Of a DNA stretch of 64,000 nt, positions 56,994-64,000 are shown in pieces. The notes below the pieces were generated by a model. That model worked only from the letters and a program-made list of their open reading frames with translations, was not told the origin of the DNA and did not search any database. Position 1 is the first letter of the stretch. The number at the start of each line of letters is the position of its first letter. The DNA lies in the NCBI GenBank assembly GCA_000697055.1, contig JNDT01002296.1:1-64000 (forward strand), in the 5' to 3' direction. The position numbers were made by a program, and so were the translations under genes. The stretch is from Saksenaea vasiformis B4078. Lineage: Eukaryota > Mucoromycota > Mucoromycetes > Mucorales > Saksenaeaceae.

Positions 56994-57979
56994 CTAGTCG
57001 TTGTTGTGAACACTAAGGATATAGTATGGAAGAGCAGACTAGAAGGGAGTAAGGCGTAAGCGCGTCTCTTTTTGCACAAGAAGAAGAAGAAGATGATGGT
57101 GATGATGATACTTACTTGGATTTTCTTATTTTTATCGCACTGAACAAGCCAGTCCGGTTTGACAATAGGTATAGAATACTGCACCGCACGATCGTAATTG
57201 GCTCCACCAGGTAACTGAGCCAACAGATGTGTCGTCTCACTATCCACATCCTCCGTCCACGTTGCTCCCATTTTATCCACAATCCCTTTTAGTTCTGCAA
57301 TAGCCGAAGCCGGTTCCTCAAACACACCAAACGCGACCCGGATACCCGTCAAGTTCTCCATTTTATGTGTACGAACGGTCACCTTATTGGATTCGTACCG
57401 GCCAGCTGTTGTTCGAATAGCAAGATAAAACTCGAATTCATGATCCACGTCCAGTCCTGATAACTTGATAAAATTGGCATCATTGGGCACATGCTACACA
57501 AACGGGGATGATGAACATGGAGTTGTGAATGGATTCTTTGTTTTACCTGCGCAAGTTTTGTTCCATTCTTATACACATCCAATGATCTCAATTTGGCTGT
57601 ATGTAAAACCAAAGGTTCCCATTTCAACGTGAGTGATGTCTGGGTGATATTTTCCACCCGTAACACCGGTTGTTCTGGTTCTACTTGGCCAAATGTGGAG
57701 AGGATGTTGTCCTGCAAATCCCAAAACTCCTGCATCTTCTTTTCTTCTTCAGATACATTGCGACTCACAGCAATGTTAACAATACTTCCAGAAGTAACGC
57801 CTTTTGGAAGAAGTAATGATGGAAATTCGATGAGATGATGGTCCTCCGTCAGGAGAATGGCCTAGAAAAAAAAATAAAAATCGTTTATGATGAACATGCT
57901 AGAATGCTCATGGTTTTTCTTTCTTTTCTTTTACCATGCCAGCATCGAGTTTGCCCACGGTAAATTGAATAGATGTCAT
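56994..57979 (-). CDS. CHS5: Exomer core subunit Chs5 homologue, short form
   Basis: Four exons in coding order: 57979-57935, 57861-57547, 57493-57116 and 57038-56994. They sum to 783 nt, 260 residues. Chs5 with Arf1 and ChAPs forms the exomer coat that carries chitin synthase and other cargo from the trans-Golgi to the plasma membrane. The N-terminal dimerisation part (MTSIQFTVGKLDAGMAILL, SRNVSEEEKKMQEFW) is followed by an FN3 domain at about 75-165 (PVLRVENITQTSLTLKWEPL, LDVDHEFEFYLAIRTTAG). A BRCT domain follows at about 167-250 (IRVAFGVFE, MGATWTEDVDSETTHLLA, IPIVKPDWL). The Lys/Glu-rich C-terminal tail of the roughly 670-residue yeast protein is absent. The last exon is only 14 codons (SALPYYILSVHNND) and completes the BRCT region. 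Confidence 0.93.
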
Positions 57980-59920
57980 GGCTTTGCAATAGGTTTTGTT
58001 CTCGCGTGTCGGAGCGAAAGCTAAGAAAATGTAAAAAAAAAAAAGACCGCCCGCCCTGTCCTGCCTCAATTTCCTCTCTCCTCCCCCCGCTATTCAGGTG
58101 CACAGAAAAGTGGTGATTGAGTGGCTTGCCCAGCTCACAAAAGATCACATCGACAGTATAATTTTAAAGTGCAATAGGGCATTTATCTGAAGTAGTATCC
58201 AAAGCGGATGTGCTGATGATGATGGAGATGTTTTACTCATGTCCAAATACAAAACACTTTATGTTTCCCTGATCTCTGACTGAAGGAAAAGAAGAAAAAG
58301 GGTTGTATCCTCGGATCAAGTGTTCAAATCTCTGGCAACAATGTTTTTCCAATCGGTATATATAATAATAACGAATCGTACATCATCCAAACGGAACTAT
58401 CGACTTTGAAGTATATCGTAGTAGCTAAGTGCCGGGAATGCATTTTCGCAAGTTCCCAATGATGATGAGTCGCTGTCTGTTTCTTTTTCTTCTTCGTTTT
58501 TTTTGGGGGGTTGAAAGCATGAATGTCGGCAATCGGTTGCTTCTTGCTTGAGTTACCTATGAGTTTGGCTGACTTTCTGGAATGGGAAACGACTTGCCTC
58601 AATTTAAAATGCAGCTACGATTCCCAGGAGCAGGAATGCCCGATTCTTACCTCCAGCGGGGAAGCCAGCAGGAACAGCCGTCCATGATCACCTACCTGCA
58701 TATGCAGATGAACAACACACTATGATCCAATACATGTCATTTCTATGATACACTAGGCATACTCAGGGCAACAGTTTGTCTTTGTCACTGTGCACGTGTG
58801 GCGACGATGGAAGACAAGAATGATACTCTTGCTTCACATTTATCTGTACTATTTACTGAACCACCTTTTTTATGCTATTCTCAATAGATTATGTTTCCAT
58901 GAGGAGCCAGCTCTGCGCCTAATATGTGGTCATTCGTTAATGAATTGGGCGACAGAATAAAGCTTTACTTACATAAACGGGATCCCCACAAGATAGACGC
59001 AAAATTCGTTCGGGCAGCGTAAGAATTCAATCATGGTTACGAAATGAGAAGATGCTTTGACGTCAGTTTGCTTAACTCCAAGAATCGCACTGCCCGTCAG
59101 GAGGGGGGGCTTCCACTGCACCTTGATCGGTGGGAATGGCGAGATTGGTTTTTTAGACACGGCCTGAAGCCGGTTTACTGTTTCACGACCAGACGTCTAA
59201 GCAAAGAGATCAACAAAAATGAGTAATCCTGCATCTATGGTCAGCTCCGGTACGTACCGGGGATGTAATGAAGGAAACAGGGCCGAAGAAGAAGAGAAAA
59301 AGGGAATTCTTGCGTACCTGTAAATACTGCCACTTTGCGCGTTTCATTTGGTACAAGTTGTCTCTACACAAAGGCCCGCTCTTCAGCGCAAGATTGATGT
59401 GTTGTCAGCACAAAGTAAATCATTGGGATAATTGCAAGTGCATATGTTGCTCTCTGCGCACGGACACTCATCCATGATCACCACGTTTTTAGATTCTCCC
59501 TTACAATTTCTTTGACAAACATCCTATCTACTCCCTTAGCCATGCATATCCTTTATATATATATATACGAATTCGCTCTTTGTAAATTCATACTGTCGTT
59601 GATCACTAGGCCGCACTGTTTCCACGCGATTCAGTTCCACTAAGATTTTTAACGAAGCGACATGTAATTTTTTTTTTAAGTTTCTCTCACTACTGTGATC
59701 GGGGATGAATAGGTTGCTTTTTTCGCTTTCTAAATTTATTATTCAAAAGGAACTTGGGCAGCTGTTCCACTAAGCCAAGAAATGTATAGCTAACTATCAA
59801 AGGTATAATAAAATCAATGAAATCGTGGTGCGCGGTAAAAAAAAAAAAAGTTGTAAGGTATATATAGAGAGAGAGAGAGTATATAGACGCAGCGGACAAG
59901 AACACGGGTCGAGGACGATT
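57980..59920. other. Intergenic, 1.9 kb
   Basis: Chs5 promoter side and an unassigned stretch. 58600-58730 reads for 38 codons as an open plus-strand frame with no known family. 59867-59880 is a GA microsatellite. No supported gene. Confidence 0.5.
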
Positions 59921-61158
59921 TCAGTGAAACCAATCATAACCCCTTTTATACAGGCTATCCATGATCTGTGAAAGTAAAAAGGAAATTGGGTTATGATGTT
60001 TTCCTACTACTCTACTCCGTTTCTCGCTTTCTTACCTTTAGCCGCAGCTTGGTTTCTGTTCGTACTTTATAGCGATCTGGCAACAGCCATTCTGGAGGAG
60101 ATGTGAAAGATTGATTAATAGTTTCGTTGTTGCTATTATCATCATCATGATTGGACCAGGTCTCCATCCGAGCCTGTTGTTGTGCGGTTGGCTCTGTTGA
60201 CACCCAGTCTTCCATGGTATCAAGATAGCTCCAGAGCTGTTCACCAGCCTGGGTAACCATCATACACATGCCATCGACGTCCACTGGCCGTCCAGCAGCC
60301 ACACACATGATCAATAAAGCCTCCACATCTCCTGCCACAAGCGCTTCCCGCACGCATTCGTCAAATGTACCATCTAAATTAGATTCAAGGTAAAGACTGG
60401 TTACTTCAAACAGAGAACCGAAAAATCGGGCAAATCGTAGGCGTCGCTCGCGAATAGTTGCTAGCGTACGGTCTTGCAATACATGCTGGACTTGAATTTT
60501 TTTTTTCTCAAGAAGACTTGTTGCCTCTGCGCAATGCTTACGCCAAATCCAACTATAATCTCTTGGCAGAAACGGTGCCAACGGATGCTTAGTACTCCGC
60601 CGTCGATATTTCTGGAACGAAAACGAATTATTATTTTTTTTGGTGTTAGGGACGAATGTGTTACTAAGAATAGGCCTCCAGATTTTTTTCTTTTTCATGC
60701 GTGGCGCGGCTTACCGGATCATGAAGCACACGAATGGATGGTGTATGGAGGTAGGAGTGTCGAATTTGTAGACATAAAGAAGCATAATCATACTCAAGCC
60801 CCGTGCGCACGTCGGTAGACAGTATACGTCGTACCACCAGCTGCTGAAGGGTATCGAGTAGATCCGTAAACTTGGTTCTGTGTTCATATTTCGGACACTT
60901 CTCCACAATGTGGCAGATCAATTGTAAGAGATATGTCGCCATTTCACTACGGGTTTCTTGTTTATTCCTCTCTGTAGCTGTCAATGATTCAAAAAGACGC
61001 AAAAGAGAAGCAGTTTGGTACTGAAAACGGTAGTGGCGATGTAAATGATGGCGCACAATCGGTGCTATGCTGTCGAATTGGAGTAGAGTGTCCAAATCGT
61101 CATACTCGAGCCAGGAAAGCACATAATATAATAACTCGGTAGGTAAATTGATTAGCAT
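59921..61158 (-). CDS. F-box-like protein of unknown function
   Basis: Three exons in coding order: 61158-60715, 60611-60036 and 59965-59921, 354 residues. Residues 1-40 (INLPTELLYYVLSWLEYDDLDTLLQF and following) match the F-box pattern: Leu-Pro-x-Glu-Leu, then a hydrophobic helix, then Tyr-Asp-Asp-Leu. F-box proteins recruit targets to SCF ubiquitin ligases through Skp1. The rest has no recognised repeat (no LRR, WD or kelch); it is helical with many Leu and Arg, includes a stretch DGTFDECVREALVAGDVEAL that resembles an ankyrin-like or armadillo-like helix pair, and an Asn/Asp-rich linker (about 305-318). The last intron (59966-60035) adds 14 residues; without it the frame ends six codons later. 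Substrate unknown. Confidence 0.75.
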
Positions 61159-61499
61159 CAGTAAGAAAATCCTTTGTGTTGAAAGAGAAAAAAAAAAGGG
61201 AGATAAACGGTTGGTTCAACTCGGACACGACTTTTTTTTTTGCTGGATTAAACGGATTTCACATCGGCAAATTAATTTAGCGGTGTCAGTCACATTCACA
61301 GAAATTTGGGATGGCCCATTTTGTGGTGTGTGGACACAACACTCATCAAATAAAGGGAACGCTTTGCATCAAATACATGAAATGAATTTATTCTAATCGA
61401 ATAAATTCAGCATCCGTCTTGTGAGATCCAAGATGATGTAATCAGAGTATCACTCTGTCACCCAATTTCCTATATGAATGGGCCGCCTATTCGATGCCG

Positions 61500-61576
61500 G
61501 CCCTAGCGCAAGCCCAGCTGTTCATGGACGCATGGTTTATTTAGAGTAGCGTAAAAAAGTTGTTCAGTAAGGGAAG
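61500..61576. repeat. Dispersed repeat, copy C (end fragment)
   Basis: CTAGCGCAAGC, then TTCATGGACGCATGGTTTAT, then TTAGAGTAGCGTAAAAAAGT and TGTTCAGTAAG match the last 80 bp of copy A (3650-3724) in the same orientation. The upstream part of the repeat is missing or too diverged to see. Confidence 0.65.
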
Positions 61577-63050
61577 TATATGTTTAGCATACCTCTTAAG
61601 CGTAAATAATGCTAAACGTAAAATGGTTGAGTAAACTATTGCAAAGGATGGTCGGAGTCGTTGCAAAGCAGCTGTCTTCTCTTCTTCTTTTTCAGTCAGT
61701 CAGGGGTATTCTTACATGTCACTTAAAAATCCCACGTCGGATTTTCGATCCCTCACAGACTCGTTCGTATTTGTATGCTACCAATCTCCAGTAGAAAATG
61801 ATAACTTCTCTGTCCAACAGTGTAACGATAGTGTCTGTAGGGAGACAGGTAATAATGAGTGTTCGTACTCATCCCCAATTCGTTGGGTTCAATTGAGGCT
61901 TAGGCTCGGCCATCGAAGTAGTTCCCGTATTCACACTTGGTGTAGATAAAAACGATTGCCATCGGCAAATTGAATAGGACGCTTTTCTTATAGAAGAGAC
62001 AGCAATGCATATCACTAACGAAAGTTACACCATGGAAACCTTTTCAAGTCGTTATGCATAGTAAAATTTGGTACGGCAAGTAGATGAACTTGTAACCTTA
62101 ATAGGTCTGAGTTCTGTAAACCCGCAGGTCCTTTCCCACTGTTCAGCGTTATGTCGCACATCAAGTCTAGATCTATGCAGGTTGGAGAACGACGTCTGTT
62201 ACGAACCAGTCGGCCATGTGCATCCTAAATTAGGTGCAGAATTGTTCCCTATGCCGTCAGACATAGTTCATTTTCATTGTTTTCAAAACCCGCGGTTTCT
62301 AGCAGCTTGTAGATTTTTCACTTCCCAAGATATTGTAGGATGAACAACATGGTCATTGTACCACACGTCTCGCACAAAATATAATATAATCATTCGACTT
62401 CTATGATCGTAGGAAACATGTAAGCACCTTGATGTTGTCAAGAAGAAAGGGCCGATGAAAGAGTCAAAGTGCATATGGCTTACTTTTAGTTCCGCAATGT
62501 CCTTCGTGTTTCAGATAGGTGTTCCCTTTTCTTGTTATCGTTGCCTATGGTATAAATCATCCCTTCTTTTCCATCAATGAGTTGACAGGTTTTTTACACA
62601 TAAAAGTTGACTCCAAGTAAGACATCAGCTCATTCAGACCAATGCCCTCTCGATCATTTTAAAGTCGCACGTAAGTCGGTCCCCTCTCAAGTGTGCCAGT
62701 TAACGCCAATCTATTGATTTTATTGTCCTCTTTTCCTCATTTTTTTTCCGACACCATACGCTGGACACAGGACAAAGTATTTCATATCTCGTTCCTTTTT
62801 GCACCTTTCTATTTTGGCGTTCCAACATAAGGCCACAGGGGAATTGTAAAAGAAATCCTCTCTACTTTATCAAACTGAAACCTCTCAGAACTTGTCTTCA
62901 CTGACAAGCTCTTTTATTTATCATCTCTGATAGATAATCCAAGACTTGGTGTCCGGCTTAAATCTACTACCACTTGGTGCCTGCTTAAAACCATGCGCGT
63001 GCAACCGCAACGAACGGTCACCAAGAGACGAGGCACCCCCCGTATTGAAC

Positions 63051-63075
63051 GAGAGAGAGAGAGAGAGAGAGAGAG
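63051..63075. repeat. GA microsatellite
   Basis: An uninterrupted run of GA dinucleotides of about 25 bp in otherwise mixed sequence. No coding role. Confidence 0.9.
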
Positions 63076-64000
63076 ACGCACCCGGGAATTTTGTCAATCA
63101 AAAAGGCCACATCTGTGTGAACCAAATGATTTCGAATAGAATAGAGACGGAAAGGAACGGAGCGATCACTATGGCGCATGAGTTGACTCACTAGCGAGAT
63201 GGGTTAGCCAAACCTGCGCAAGCTGTATCTTGCGTAAATCCTAACCGCGCTACGCCATACCAACGGTTTTGCAACACGATGAAGCGGGATGTCAATGCTC
63301 CAAAAACATCGCGCTTAAAGGAACCTCAATGGTAACATTTAGGGACGGAGGTTTCTTTTTCCCGCTATCCAATCCCAAGCAAACGAGCACTTACCAGCTC
63401 GACACGCTCGTTGCTGGGAAGGATACCTAAACCCCAATAGCGCTTTGCCAGTGGAAGGCAATTACCAAGGCTCGTCCTGGCGCATGTGGATAGTGCCTCA
63501 AGTAGATTGCGAAGAACTTATAACAAGACGACACGCATCTTATGATCTTTGTTGCCTGTATACAATTGACGGATCCTCTGGCAAGGATTTTACAGCAGCT
63601 TATAAAATGCGATCAAGTTGCATACTATTGGCCATTTTTTTAAAAAAAATGTGCTGGGAAAACTTAAGTATTATCGATTCATCTCGTCCCTCAATCTTTC
63701 ATCTCGCTGTTGAGAGATAATTGCATGATGAAGACGAGCATGATGTTGCTCGTCACATGCGACGGCGTGCATCCTGAGGCTCGGTTATTCTACGTTCTAC
63801 AAAATGAAGAAGAGGGCGCTGCAAAAGTTGATGATCATCGGTACTATCCCCTTTCGCGTCTTTTTTCGTGTTTCTTTCGGAAACTTCCTTCAGAAGGTTC
63901 TCTTCCGCGGAGGTCACAGGCTTCCCACTGTAACAATCCTGGAAATCCAATATTCCTTGGTACATCGCAGTTGGTACCGCGGGTTCTATTTTTTTCTTTT

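Larger units (their letters stand above)
61159..64000. other. Gene-poor right end of the window
   Basis: 2.8 kb with no gene I can support. It holds repeat copy C (61500-61576), a GA microsatellite at 63051-63075 and a weak tRNA-like stretch at 63195-63262 (minus). ORFs at 63445-63720 (plus) and 63753-63965 (minus) have no recognised motif, and the latter could run past the edge. Confidence 0.5.

Overview
The window comes from a fungal nuclear genome. Evidence: many short spliceosomal introns (42 to about 120 bp, mostly 45-60), fungal gene families (Zn2Cys6 regulator, exomer subunit Chs5, CLU1, trehalose-phosphate synthase/phosphatase) and mitochondrial protein genes encoded in the nucleus. 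The gene set, intron style and retroelement relics suggest an early-diverging lineage, probably Mucoromycota (Mucorales-like). That placement is inference. I rebuilt the gene models by hand from splice sites, reading-frame continuity and family knowledge. Every multi-exon model given closes in frame over its summed exon length.

Layout. 1-2.65 kb: the C-terminal part of a Fanzor gene (eukaryotic TnpB-like, RNA-guided nuclease family), whose first visible intron carries a complete Tc1-type transposon with perfect 44-bp inverted repeats. 2.65-11.3 kb: repeat-rich DNA with a broken gag/reverse-transcriptase retroelement relic. 11.36-15.6 kb: convergent DNA primase large subunit (PRI2) and cactin genes. 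16.5-18.3 kb: a cluster of inverted repeat modules ending 38 bp from a tRNA-Arg(ACG). 18.3-21.5 kb: AT-rich intergenic DNA with a 120-bp tandem duplication. 21.5-25.2 kb: mitochondrial ribosomal protein bL32m, the eIF2B delta subunit and a Gfo/Idh/MocA oxidoreductase. 25.2-30.3 kb: gene-poor, with a 38-bp minisatellite. 30.3-32.6 kb: a Ulp2-like SUMO protease. 34-36.1 kb: a Zn2Cys6 regulator. 36.6-37.6 kb: ribosomal protein eL8. 38.8-44.6 kb: convergent RasGAP and bifunctional trehalose-6-phosphate synthase/phosphatase. 46.7-48.7 kb: a Ser-rich orphan protein and ATP synthase epsilon. 50.2-58 kb: CLU1, a divergent hexokinase-like protein and Chs5. 59.9-61.2 kb: an F-box-like protein. 61.2-64 kb: repeat-bearing DNA without a gene I can support.

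The genes do not form one pathway. They are ordinary housekeeping and regulatory genes packed in pairs (convergent PRI2/cactin, eIF2B-delta/oxidoreductase, RasGAP/trehalose synthase, hexokinase-like/Chs5; divergent bL32m/eIF2B-delta), with repeat islands between them. The strongest second-look items are the Fanzor gene with its intronic transposon and the repeat family just downstream of it that recurs twice elsewhere in the window, the hexokinase-like protein with altered active-site motifs, and the inverted module cluster beside the tRNA gene.
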